Below are positions 44,551-56,305 of a DNA stretch of 64,000 nucleotides, one piece after another (positions within the stretch are counted from its first letter, which is position 1; each line of letters opens with the position of its first letter). The translations under genes and the position numbers were made by a program. Source of the stretch: Ryuthela nishihirai (Eukaryota > Arthropoda > Arachnida > Araneae > Heptathelidae). The stretch spans positions 32,030,707-32,094,706 of the forward strand of contig JAWZYU010000025.1 of NCBI GenBank assembly GCA_038380435.1. Reading direction: 5' to 3'. A model generated the notes under the pieces. That model saw only the letters and a list, made by a program, of their open reading frames with translations, did not search any database and was not told the DNA's origin.

Positions 44551-46579
44551 AATGGTTAAAATACCTCCGACTCATGGTTGCTACCTTTGCCAGGTTTGAG
44601 TCTGGCATACACTGAAGAATGATGGAAATCCAAAAACAATGTAGATCAGTATAAGGCGACATCTAAAAGCACTTTTATCAGGAAATCGTTATGAACGAAA
44701 CGGTCTAAAACATTTAGTTTCCTTTTAGGACTTTAAGACCTTACTTCTGCAGTTAAGTGTTAATGAAGACAGAAAATCATTTACCTAAGGAAACCACGAT
44801 ATAATCGATAATCAACTTGTTTTGATTCCAACTTTACTGATTAGAACATATCCGGACGTAAAAATACAGACAATTTCGTAAATCTTCGAGTAGTGACACG
44901 GGCAACAATTTAAAATTTGTTGTTTGCACGCTGCTGTAATTTGTTCTTTGGTCAGCTGATTTCATTAAATAAACTGCTTCAGTAAATGAGAAAGTAGTCT
45001 GATTACAAAGTAAGAGAAAAGTACAAGTTTACTTCAAAAATTTTAAAATTCCTTGGGTTATTTTTTAATCTGGTCTTGACAATTATATTGGACATTCCAA
45101 TATGGACATTCCTATTTTCAGTTGTCTATGAAGGCAGATATAAGAATTTGAAAAGAAAATGATTATCTGCACTTTACTCTATTCAATTCAATTCAAATAA
45201 TAATCATATGGTAATTATTTATTACTCCTTTTCAAAATGTATAAAGACAATACATTTTTGAAAATTTGTTGAGGCAACATTGCAACGAATAACTTGATTG
45301 TGCTTAACAGGTTTGCAAACACCATGATCATTCCTGATTTTTCACACACAACGTTTTTCATTGGAGGAGGTATATTTCTTAACACTTTCATATTTTATCA
45401 TTATATATGATACATTTTTATGCATAATTTCATTTAGATATAACTTCAGTATTAATTTCATATTCAAAATTTATAACACGCATTCCTATGATTTTATGCT
45501 TCAAATTGTTGTTGTACATTGAAAAAGTTTATTTGGTCATGTTGAAACTTGTACTCTCTTTTCATCTGCTTAATCATCTCATGTGGTTCACACTTGACTA
45601 TACTACAGCATGAATGCATGAATAACTCAGAAACCATTACAAATATTCAAAAATTTAATCTTAATTTTTGCCTGCATTGTTACATAAACAACAAAAAACA
45701 AATAAATATGTACGCCTCAAGCAGCTACTTGCAACAGATGTCTGACAAGAACCCCTCACTTAGTACGCTACAGTAGAAGGTCTGTGAGGAACGTGATGCT
45801 TCAGCAGAAAGACAACATAAGAATATCTGTTATTAGAATCCATGCATTATCTAGGGCTCGAACCAAGGTCCCTATGTTTATAAATCCTTCATATTAAGCA
45901 GCATAAACTGTCAAACTGCCAGATTTAGAAACGGTGATTTTGACATCGTATTTCCGCGATTTCAGGTAATGTAGTGTTATAATATTCATATTTGGTGAAT
46001 TAAAAGAATAGAAAGTTTTCTAAACGATTTAAAAATTGTACATCCCTTATCCTTCTATTCACCTTATTTTCAACCTATTAATAATTGTAAAACATAATTT
46101 AATAAGGAAAGCGAAAAACAAAACACGCAATTTTATTAAAAATCCCTGTAAACTTCATATTGTTAAAACTTTGAAATGAACGCAACCACCAACACATACC
46201 CAGAGTAACTCTTAGAAAAATGACTCTTCGACATGGTTACTTGAAGAGAAACATTCCAATGTGTCTTCTCGAATGGAGTTCGGAGTCAAATATTTAAGCA
46301 CATCCCCGGATCATTGTGATTATTTTCAGCCTGAGACGACACATTTAGGGAAAATAATTCAGACACAATTATAAAATGCATACAGAAATGTATGTGGTTC
46401 AACTTTTTTTAAACTTTTTTGAATTATAGGCAACTACAAGCTTTAAAGTAATTGTAATATTTGAAAATGAAATTAAAATTGCAATATTATTTAGTATCAA
46501 TATTAGTACAAATTATTTACAAACGTGAAAATTCTTGAATAATATCACTGCAGATAATAAGGGCTATTGATTAATGAAG
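44551..46579. other. AT-rich non-coding region, partly alignable to block A
   Basis: Segments at about 45200-45590 and 45900-45960 align inverted to 14440-14850 and 14270-14330. The rest has no gene, RNA or repeat I recognise. The frame at 45549-45776 has no domain. Confidence 0.5.
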
Positions 46580-47023
46580 TTTCTGTTGCGTTGTTTTTTC
46601 ATTTGAGCGGCACTTTTTTCTCGCACAAGGGGCTAAATGGCCAGGTCACAGGATCCCGAGGACCCTGAGAAAGTTGGAGGAGGGGACCCGCTGGACTGAT
46701 ACAACTGTTGGGAGACAGAGAACACGCTGGATGTCCAGACTCACGTCAAGGTCATGCAAAGTGTTCTCTAACGTGCCAGAGCATAGCTCTCCCGCATATC
46801 TTAAAGTCCCATCCCATGGACGGCGACCTTTCCAAGCCCATCGGTGTCACCGATGGGCTTGGAAATGGTCCGCGGGCCGGAGTGGTCCGTGGGCCGCCAT
46901 GCCCACGGTCAGTTGACCGTGGGCATGTCGGGGAGTTTTGTGGAGATAAATCCCAAAGCTGGCGCAGCTGGGAACTGCAGATTCTGAACCTGGCCCACTA
47001 CCAACTGAGCCACCCCTGTCACT
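46580..47023 (-). mobile_element. tRNA-derived SINE with two internal palindromes
   Basis: It belongs to the same family as 1167-1550. The tRNA-like head lies at the right end (about 46955-47018) and the 3' end at the left. A 10-bp target duplication ATTAATGAAG flanks it (46570-46579 and 47024-47033). It differs from the other copies by a perfect 18-bp-arm palindrome (46829-46846 and 46848-46865, one base between) and a 14-bp-arm palindrome (46898-46911 and 46914-46927). Both are built from the element's own TTTCCAAGCCCAT...GGTGTC and GACC...TGGGC phrases. Confidence 0.85.
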
Positions 47024-47256
47024 ATTAATGAAGGGAATCCCTTAAAAAATACATATATCATCAAAAGATGGAAAAATGATTATTAATTTAAATTAGTGCA
47101 CTGTAAATAAAAGTTGAAATGAAAACAAAAGTCATATATTTTTTATAAGGTTTCCTGAATCATAAACAAATTTAGAAATTTAAATTACAATCGATTCTGA
47201 GCTAGACAGAACTGTTTGTGCTATTTCAAATCTGACACCTAATTAATCTCTAATGT
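47024..47256. other. 3' flank of the receptor gene
   Basis: AT-rich, no gene. In the minus orientation the receptor's 3' untranslated region would lie here. Confidence 0.4.
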
Positions 47257-48534
47257 CTATGATTCCAGTTCTAATATTAGTAGACTGTAAGTCAACAAGC
47301 TTCCGAAGGCAGAGAGAATGAAGCTTCTGGTGAAAAAAAACATTTTCCATCCAGACAAAACACTAACATCTTTCATGTTTATTTCTTTTAATAACGAGAA
47401 AGCGATATTTGTGCGATCAGAAGATACTATTATCTTTTCCGAAATCTCTGAGAGAGTATTTCTGATTTCTTTGTCTTTTTCGGTAATCTTTGCTGCAAAT
47501 ATCGCAATCAAAAGGAATGATACGATACTGTTGGTGAAAATTGCCAATAGAGTAAAAGTCACAGAGAGGGTTCTTCTCAATATTGAAAAACCAAATAAGT
47601 AACCTAATAATGCAAACAGTTTAAACAAGTTCATTACTACCATTAAAAATATTGGAAAAGACAGTACATCTTCTACCAGAGAAATACAGGAAGAGATTTT
47701 ACTGTAGTTTTTTAAGTTTTGAAGAAGCACATCTGTTTCAGCATGTGATGTCATATACGTCTTAAAACTATCGTGGCAGACTTTAAGCCTTCTCTTTAAA
47801 TAGATACATAAAGAACTGTAAAATAATGTCATAATATTCGGCCAGAAAAATGAGTTTATAACAATGAACAAACTAAGCATGAATGAGAGCAGATAAATAT
47901 ATATTGATTTAGTTTGAACCACTAAACCGAAGCAGAAATATTTTATAACAGAAACTATTTCAGATTCTGAAGCAAAAATCGTTGCTAATGACACCCACAA
48001 AACAGGATTTAAAACGATCCAACAGATAAATAGGATAATCCATAGTTTTAAGGATTGACCCTTACTAATCGGGAAAAGATCGTTGTTCAATTTATTCAAA
48101 TTGAGGAACAAAGCGGATAGGCTATGTCGTCGTAAACGGAGGGAATGCCACAAGACAATGCAAATAACATCAGTTAATCTAAGGGAAATAACAATTTTGG
48201 AATTGTCTGAAAATACGATTGCTGCAAGGGTCAGGAGACACATAGAGTATATAAAATACAAATGCAATACCAAAGTGACAAAGAAGGGAAAGATTTTATG
48301 AAACCATCTTTGCTTTCCGTGTAGATGAACAAAGCTATGAAATCCAGCCAAAGGCAATACTTTCATTATCAGATTTAAATCAGAGTCAATTTTCTTCAAG
48401 TCATCGCTGAGGCATTGGGATAGTTCTGATTGAGGAAGATTGGATGCATTTGGTCTATGATTATGAATTCCTTTTCCTGTATTCAACGGACGACTGTCAA
48501 GATGAAGCGAATCACTGATTATTATGTGACTCAT
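47257..48534 (-). CDS. Gustatory receptor-like seven-helix chemoreceptor, intact
   Basis: A single open frame of 425 residues starts at ATG 48534. After a hydrophilic N-terminus (1-75) there are hydrophobic segments at about 80-107, 118-140, 165-190, 208-240, 288-315, 325-350 and 405-423, giving seven helices. The C-terminus GSLLTYSLLILEL is the TYxxxxL(Q/E) signature of insect and arachnid gustatory receptors; the usual Gln is Glu here. In the family these are cation channels in the dendrites of chemosensory neurons, with an intracellular N-terminus. The whole gene lies in one exon, and no splice sites are needed. Two close relatives at 10394 and 62959 are pseudogenes. The ligand is unknown. 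Expression cannot be judged from sequence. Confidence 0.85.
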   Translation of the reverse strand: MSHIIISDSLHLDSRPLNTGKGIHNHRPNASNLPQSELSQCLSDDLKKIDSDLNLIMKVLPLAGFHSFVHLHGKQRWFHKIFPFFVTLVLHLYFIYSMCLLTLAAIVFSDNSKIVISLRLTDVICIVLWHSLRLRRHSLSALFLNLNKLNNDLFPISKGQSLKLWIILFICWIVLNPVLWVSLATIFASESEIVSVIKYFCFGLVVQTKSIYIYLLSFMLSLFIVINSFFWPNIMTLFYSSLCIYLKRRLKVCHDSFKTYMTSHAETDVLLQNLKNYSKISSCISLVEDVLSFPIFLMVVMNLFKLFALLGYLFGFSILRRTLSVTFTLLAIFTNSIVSFLLIAIFAAKITEKDKEIRNTLSEISEKIIVSSDRTNIAFSLLKEINMKDVSVLSGWKMFFFTRSFILSAFGSLLTYSLLILELES

Positions 48535-49720
48535 TTTGAGAATTGTATATTACCAAGGAAATTACACTTATTTCAGAACTAGACTTTCTATAACAAATTT
48601 CATAGTTCGCATAAAATTTTATCCCTAGCAGTATGAGTAGTAAAAAAATTCTGCTGAATGAAATATGCTTTTTAATACAATGTATTTTATGCCATTTCAC
48701 CAAATTTCACTGAAAACTGATATATGGGAGTTGACTTCGAAAGTTTTAATATTCACATCAGTATAAAATAGAAATTCACAAAGAAAAAAGGAAACGTGAA
48801 AATATAGTTGAAGTTATTTGAAACGTATTTCTTTGAGAGCATAAATATATCACTTAAATTTCTATCAGTTGAATAAAAAATTCATCAAATAACACTTTCT
48901 CTTGTACTGTATAAGACAGAAGAGCAAAACAAACCTTCAAGTAAAGAGTCAGAAAATAGTTCAACTGATTTGCAAAGAATTTTACTATCAGCTGCAATTG
49001 ATCAGTTACCTGTTTTTGCGAATGAAAGACTGCTTTTACTTGTTTGCTGCAGCAGACTTATAATAGAGTATTTTTAACTATTTTGCAGTATCCACAATAT
49101 TATCTTGAAAGTTTCCGTAATATTCAACTTAGTTGGAACAATTTTCTTAGTTTTAAAAATTATTTTACCAGCATTATGCTTCAGAGACCCTGCTCAAAGA
49201 ATTATATAGTCTGGCATAATTTACGAAAGATCACTTTTTGGGATGTTTTCAGGATGATTCTTGACACGCATATAAAAGAATCAAACATCTTGTCTTCTCG
49301 CACCATGAAGAAATTTGCGGTATACCACTGGCAGTTCTTTGGAAATGCTGCACATTATTGTCCGACGTTAGCTTTCCGATTATGGGTAACAACAATTAAC
49401 AGAATATCAGAGCTTAATTTTTCCGGGAAATTCCAGATCTCATTGCACATTAGACAAAATCTTTTATGATCTTAACATTTTCTTCTTGTGCTTTAAATAC
49501 AGGAGTTTTACGTTGCATGTTAGACGATGTCTTGATTCGTCGCCGTCTGCTAGAAAATAATTCATTTCGCAGAGTTTATTCTGAGGCTGGTACAAAAGAT
49601 ATAAGTTTTTTACATAAATATCTGATTGCTTCATCTTAGCGAAATTAAATTTTATTGATCTCCGGCTATAGTGGGAGGCCGACAATATAATCTTATCGAC
49701 TTCTAAAGTCAAGTAATTGA
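48535..49720 (-). repeat. 5' flank of receptor, part of block B (inverted to 9434-10393)
   Basis: The phrase AGAAAGTCTAGTTCTGAAATAA just upstream of the ATG, a stretch near 49340-49470 and another near 49640-49700 are conserved, inverted, in block A. No promoter motif stands out. The plus-strand frame 49044-49469 and the minus-strand frame 49464-49712 overlap these alignable stretches. The latter has a more protein-like composition, but its counterpart in block A is not open. Confidence 0.6.
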
Positions 49721-50859
49721 AAAGTATTTTTTGCTGAATGTATTGATTTCCGTTAATTAAATTGGGAAAACGTGAACTTTGTTGAACTGGATACTTTTGG
49801 ATGACTTATACAAGGAAAAGAAAAATAATATTTTCTTTGCTCCTGAGATATATTACTTTCTTTCGGTGTTTCGCAACATAAAGTATTTCGAAAACTCGCA
49901 TTAGATTGAAACGTTTTAAGGATGTTTGAATTCATTACCTGATCTTTCGCAACTTGTTATTTCATTGCTTGTATTCATCTGCTTTTCCTGTATATAAACA
50001 ATTGAACAAAGATTTCAAGAAAATTAATACATTTCAAATAAAAGCAAGATTTCATGGCAGAATTGTACTTATTGTAAAGCGGATGGTACTAATTCTTCTC
50101 CGAAACTATTGATTGCCAGTTAAACACTGATATCGAATATTATAAAAGTTACAGTATATCTTATATAGTCTAGTTATTATAGTGAATCTCCCATTAAATT
50201 GGTATCTTTCGAGATGCTTTAAAAACAGTTGCTGTTCTAATACACAAACATGGTGAGAGGAATCTATTGAATACTTACCGCGCAATTGCTTTATTTGGTT
50301 CTTCTAATAAAATCGTTTACCCACAGCGTCTGCCTTTTTGGCATCAGGACCCATCAGAACGACGATTTAATGTGTTGACCATCGGCTACTGAGATCCAAT
50401 GATTCGACTTCTTTCCAATTTCGTCAAATGTACATAATGTCGCTTTTCGCATGATAAACGTATTGCCCAATGTTCGCAGGTCATCAGCTCTCCATTTCGT
50501 TGCGCACTAATCTTTAACTTCATTTTTATAGCCCCTTCAATTTTCTATGTCAGCCGGTACCTCACATGTTATTGGAGGATCTACAACTCCGATTGGCATC
50601 GCATAGAAATGGTTTATGTTCCTATACATCACAGCTCTGTATGAAAATCGACAGATCAATGCATCCATTCGCTTTAGGTGGAGATATTGAATTGACGAGC
50701 AGTGAATTTCAAAAGCATTGCGCTATTTGTTATAAAAATCAGAAATATAAGGACAAATTAGCCCTAAGTGCATATCACACTACTAACTGAGCTACTCCCC
50801 TTCCCACAAACACACTAGGTGAAAAAGCTGAAACTAGTAGAATTAAAATCACTTGCGAT
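49721..50859. other. AT-rich non-coding region
   Basis: No gene, RNA or repeat recognised. The frame at 50566-50790 has no domain. Confidence 0.4.
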
Positions 50860-51328
50860 TCAGTTAGCGCATTTTATGTTGCACTTACGAGGGACATTCA
50901 AAAAGTTTTTAACATGAATCTGCAGAAAAAATGTCATTGCATATATCTCAACAAAACTGCTACTACCTTCAAAGTACTCCACTCTAGCATCTATGCAAAA
51001 GTTGAAGACGTTTACGCCAATTCTGGAACTCTCGGTATTACTTCTGTTGGGGAATACTCTGAAATTCTGAATGAACGCATTTTGCAAGATTCAGTACAAG
51101 TTACTTTTCAAGGGTGAAAAGGGCTTCCCAGAAGCTCCTTTTGATATTTGGAAACAACCAAAAATCGCAAGATGTAAGACCGGTTGAATATGCAGGATGG
51201 GATAATTGTTTCATTTTTTTTCTTGATCCAGAAAGGTTGTGACATGATGGGCATTATCATGAATCAGGAGAACCCTTGATACGCCTGTTGTTGACAATGC
51301 TCCTTCATATCTTTAACCATTTTGGACT
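50860..51328 (-). pseudogene. Mariner-type transposase C-terminal half (minus), cut by a LINE
   Basis: On the minus strand VLLIHDNAHHVTTFLDQEK (about 51230-51290) is the HDNA block around the second catalytic aspartate, and NFCIDARVEYFEG (about 51010-51050) is the C-terminal KCIxxxGxYFEG block. Several frameshifts lie between. The right end (about 50889-50907) has GGGACATTCAAAAAGTTTTT, which may be its terminal repeat. The N-terminal half is missing; homology stops where the LINE's 3' end begins, so the LINE probably inserted here. Confidence 0.7.
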
Positions 51329-54300
51329 GGTTGTTGGTTGTTTGGGGTTTTATAACACAAAGGCAATTAAAGCCATGCAATGCCAAACAAGGTTTAAAAG
51401 ATAAAGATAAAAACCTACAAGTCAAGCAAACCCACAACCAAAGTTAAAATCAAACGACTGAAGAAAAAGGAATACATGGTGTGAAATGTAAAAGAGCAAA
51501 AGGAATACAAACATGTGTAAAACAATAACAAAAGTAAAATAAAAAAAACGAAAAAAAAAGTATAAACGACCCATAATAAATTGCAAAAGTCTGAACAGCA
51601 AAAAGTAAAAGCTCGTAGACTGCTGAAATATCCGATAAAGCGTAAAAACTCGAAAACAGGAGTTAAAAGAGAGTCATCAGGTAAAAGATGGTTGAGTGTA
51701 AGGGAGTCAGCCGTAAAATTGTGACAGTTTAAATATAAATGATGTTCAAGGGTAAAAGTAGGACAAGCAATTAAAATATGTTTAATAGTAAAAATGGTGT
51801 CACAAAACTCGCACTTAGGAACGTCGTCCGCCTGAAGAAGAAATGATTGAGTGATTAATGAATGACCTAAATGTAGCCGAGTAAGTACAACTTCCTACCT
51901 GCGATTCCTGTGAAAACAAGACTGCCATGGTTTGGCAATGGGCTTGATCTCGAAAAGCTTGTTACCAACCTGTTCAAACCAAGATCTCTGCCACGGTTGC
52001 CGGAGCTCGATGGAAAAACACTGCCAAAAGTCCAAGTATGGAACGGGCTGTGGAGAGTCAGAGAGGGGCATGGCTGACATGGTAGTGGCATCTGTCAAGT
52101 CATTGCCCCTGATCCCGATGTGACCAACAGAGGAGAACGGTGGTGGTGGCTATCAGACGATGGAGCTGCTGGCAGATCTTGGAGAGAACAGGGAGAGGCC
52201 GATGCCTCACCAAGATCAAAGCCTATAGCGAGCTAAGCTAATCGGTGCAGAGGGCACACCGACGATCACGCTTAGCTGCTATGTGATCCAAGGCAAGGCT
52301 GATAGCTGCAACTCTGCAGTGAACATGGAACACTACTGTGGGCATGGCCGATCCGACAGATGTACTGGACTTCGAGCCATCTGTAAAAACAAGTAAGAAA
52401 TCTTGGTGCTCATCATGATGGCTGGCAAAGTGTTACTGATAGACACAGTCGGTTGTAAAGGCCTTCCCCATCCTGCAAACAGAAAATCACAGGAAGGGGA
52501 AACAATGAACCACAGTGGAAGCGGCCCACCTGTCGACTGTGAGAAGCTTTCGAGACTGGTGTTAATGTCTCGCAGGTAACCTTGGACACGCAAACTGAAA
52601 GGACAAATGACAGTCGCTGCTTCTGGTATAACATATTCCACTAGGGACTGAAAACGCAGTCCCAAGTTGAATGGCCTGGGATAAATCGCAATTTCGTTGC
52701 ATATTGCAGGACGACTGCTGAAGGCGAAGAGAAAACGAAGGCTCGTCAGTCTCAACATAGAGACTCTGGACTGATGATGTGTGGAAGGCCCTTTGTGCTA
52801 ACACGGCGGGCCTGATTGTCTAGGGAGTCCAGCACCTTTACCACCGAATCCTGGGAAGAGTTGTATACCTGGGATCAGTAGTCCAGTTTCGACAGGACAA
52901 GTACAGTAGAGGCAGAGCAATGAATATCAGTCTACCCTCCAAGATAGGGAAGAGAGGACCTTGAGGATGTTCAATGCCCACGTGTACTTCGACCTGAGAT
53001 GTCGGATATGTTATAATAAGGTCAAATTCCAGTCGAAGATGACTCCGAAAAACTTGGCCTCCGCCACAACTGGAATGATGTTACCCCCGAGCCACAGCTC
53101 AGAGTCCAACTGAAAATTTCGCTTGCAGAAAAAGTGCAAGCAAGTGGTCTTCTGTGGGAAGAACCGAAACACGTTTGCCATTGGCCAAACCAAGAGATTG
53201 TTGAGGGTAGTTTGCAGTTGTCATTCAATGACCCTCATGTTGGATATCGAGCAAAAGATGATAAAGTCTTCAACATATAGGGCATTGCCTACAGTAGGAG
53301 AAACTCGAAACCTACAAGAAGACAAAAAGTTTGCGATGAAGATCGGCATTTGACCTCTCAAGCCGAAGCTAAGAAGGTCGCGAAGAATGCCGAATTTACA
53401 AACCGTGTCATACGCTTTTTCTATGTCAAAGAAAATGGGCACCATATGCTCTCGACGTAAAAACGATTTTCTAATCGCCGATTCAAGACGTATCAGGTGG
53501 TCTAATGTAAACTGTTGCATGCAAAAGCCACACTGGGTATTACAAAGAAGACTGTGATGTTCCAAATAACAGGCCCGTCTGGTATTTACTATTCTTTCCA
53601 ACACCTTGCAGACACAGCTCGTCAACGCAATTGGACGAAAATCTGAAAGAATCTTTGGATCTTTGCCTGGTTTGGGGAAGGCCAAAAGGATAGCCTACCA
53701 CCAGGAGTCCGGGTTGGGTTGGGTTGTTTTACCTCTGAGCGGCACTTTTTTTCACACCATGGGCTTAATGGTCAGGTGACATAGACCCCGAAGGCTCAGA
53801 GAAGGTTGGGGGAGGGGACCCACTGAACACCTGCTGGGAGACAGATGGTAGCCTCCCGTCAAGGCCATCCGGTGTGTTCTGTGACGTGCACAGGGTATGA
53901 CTCTCCCAACCCAGGAACATGGCTTAACGCCCATCTGACAGACGGTGGCTTTTCCAAGCCCATTGGTGTCCCCTACTGACCATGGGCAGGGCGGATAATT
54001 TTGTGGAGATAAATCTCAATGCTGACCCAGCTGGGACTCGAACCTGGGAACTACAGATTGCGAGCCTGGTGCGCTACCGACTGAGCCCCCCCCCCCCCCG
54101 ACCCCAGGAGTCCGGAAACAGCTCCTCGATGAAAATGCAATTGTAGAGTCGGAGCAGCTGATCCTTACTCGATGGTGAGAGATGTTGGAGCATGGCAAAA
54201 TGGACAGCCCGAAGGCGGATGCTCGCGAAGAGTGCAGAGCACGGCGACATTCTTTCGTTTTGAATGCCATGTTGTAAGGTACAGGTCAGTAGAATGGTAG

Positions 54301-56305
54301 GACAGCAGATAGAGTTCAGCCTTGCTCTTCTTGGCCAGAAACTCGGGGGAGTACGAAGGTAAAGAGGAGATGGAGGAGAATGACTCCCCCAGAATGTCTG
54401 CAATTGCTTGTGAATCAGCAATTGTGTGTCCATTATGTTCCAGTATCGATAATGAGTGGGACGTGTACTTCCCACCCATCTCCCGGACCTTATTCCACAC
54501 GACCTTAGAACTGGTCGTGCGGGTGATGGAGGACGTATATTTGATCCAAGATTCCATCTGGCTCTGTAGTCGGATGAAACAGGCTTTGGTGCATTTGAGT
54601 GCTTCAATGTTAGGGGATGTCGGATATCTCCGAAATACACCGAAAGCCTTCTTCTGAGCCTTACGAGCTGCAATTCAGTCGGGATTCCACTACGGGTTTT
54701 GGAACCATGGAAATAGAGTCGAGGTCTGAGGAATAGTATAGGCAGGAGCAAGGACGATGCAGTCCATCATCTTTGCTAATGCAACATTGATTGACTTCTA
54801 GTTGACAGAGTGGTCATTGAACTGAGAGAGGAGATCGAAGCCACTCAAATCAATCCGATCAAGCCATCACTGGGAGACATGTGAAGGGCTGCAAGGCCCA
54901 TCACGGGAGATGGCGCACACCATGGGGAGGTGATCGCTTCCATATGGATTGTCCTTGACTTCCCATGTAGAGAATGGAAGGATCGAGGAGGAGCAGATAG
55001 TGAGATCAATGGCAGTGAATGTGCAAATTGGGGAGTGGAAGTAAGTACTAACATAGGTATTCAACAAGGAGAGCAATGGATCCAGGAGTCACTGTTCCAG
55101 GACCCAGCTCCTCCCATTGCTGTCAGCCTGCCCCAGAGTGGACTGTGTCCTTTGAAGTCCCCCATGATGAGGAAGGGGACGGCAGATGCGAGACGAGGTC
55201 ATCAAAGTCATCCCGGAAAATGATACTTCCGGGTGGTAGATAGACAGAACAGACAGTCAACGAAAATTTCACAAAGATGCTGATGGCAACCGCCTCTAAG
55301 TTGGTGGTGAGGGATAGGACCTGGAATAGATATTTGCTCGCGAGGATGGCGAATTCCCCGAGAGCTGGACCATCTCCATTCCAGTCCTGGTGAATGAGAG
55401 AGAAGTGCCAGATAGTGGGATTGTTGGCTGTTTCCAATTATGTCTCCTGCAGGCACTCACAGAGGGATTCATGTGCCCTCAGGAGGGCATTGAAGTTGTC
55501 AATATTCCTCTGGAATCCATGATAGTTTCATTTCAGGAGTGTGGCCATCTCAGGTGTTAGAAGAATTGGCGGACGAGTTTCGGTTTATTTTAACTGTTGG
55601 AAGCGACGGATTTGGAAAAATGGTGCGGTCTCTGTCCATGTCCTCAGAGTCGCCCACGTGACGTGGATCAGAGACCACTGCAATGAGGAGTTGTTTTTTT
55701 CTTAGGCTCTGGCGGGAGCCCTTTAGGTTTAGAAGGTCTGGTGGTCTGTGGTCTGGAGGAAGGGACAGAGTGTTCCAGTGGTGGAACTGGGAGGTGCACA
55801 TGTAGGAATAGGAACCGGAGTTAATATCGAGATGGACACCGACTTTGGCTTCACCTGTGTCAAGAGGTACTTGGCTGCTGGCGAGAAAGATTCAGCAGGT
55901 GGAATGCTGATGTCAGTCTCCACCGCCACGGAAGCCATCTTTATGACAAACGTTCTGACGACTGCACTGGCATAGGAGACCTTGCCAGTTGGGGCAGAAG
56001 GGGCAGCGAACTTCCTCGCCTCTGGATAAGTGAATGTTATGGAGAGACTTTAGGTACTGAACCTCTTTCTCCTGCAGCCACTTTGGATAGTCGTAGGAGT
56101 ACGCCGGATGTTCGATACGCAGTTTAGGCAGCATGCCATTTCTGATGTGCAGTCAGATTGAAGATTTTCCTGACTGCCACAAAGAGCACAGGTGGGCTTG
56201 CCCCGAAGTGCTGTGTGGGCATGGCCGAATCTGAGCTTAAAGATTTGTCCTCCCGACGAGAAAGCCCGTCGTGTGGCATGCATATTCCACACAGTCTTAA
56301 TAATT
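51329..56305 (-). mobile_element. Jockey/I-like LINE, decayed, copy 2 (most complete)
   Basis: The minus-strand order is gag-type zinc knuckles (about 56050-56292, CALCGSQEN then CCLNC), endonuclease (about 54845-55456, SVYLPPGSIIF and SDHLPMV), linker (54165-54557), reverse transcriptase (53221-53685, FRPIALTSCVCKVL, TQCGF, FFDIEKAYDTV), RNase H (about 52230-52390, TDGSKSSTSVGSA by frame) and a zinc motif (about 51760-51835, CEFCDTIFTIKHILIAC). The 3' end is near 51329 and reads on the minus strand as TTATAAAACCCCAAACAACC. A SINE interrupts it at 53713-54103. The YADD box is not recognisable. Bases 51329-52546 have no counterpart at the left edge only because the window starts there. Confidence 0.88.
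53713..54103 (-). mobile_element. tRNA-derived SINE inserted in the LINE, copy 2
   Basis: Same insertion as 1167-1550, with the same target duplication CCAGGAGTCCGG (53701-53712 and 54104-54115). The tRNA-like head retains GGTTCGAGTCC (B box, minus strand, about 54028-54040). A C-run of 14 bases at 54086-54099 replaces the CCCCACCC of copy 1, as slippage would produce. Confidence 0.85.

Noticed and set aside
49044..49469. A 141-codon plus-strand frame near the receptor
   Set aside because: It overlaps non-coding sequence alignable, inverted, with 9738-9860, where the frame is not kept. No domain.
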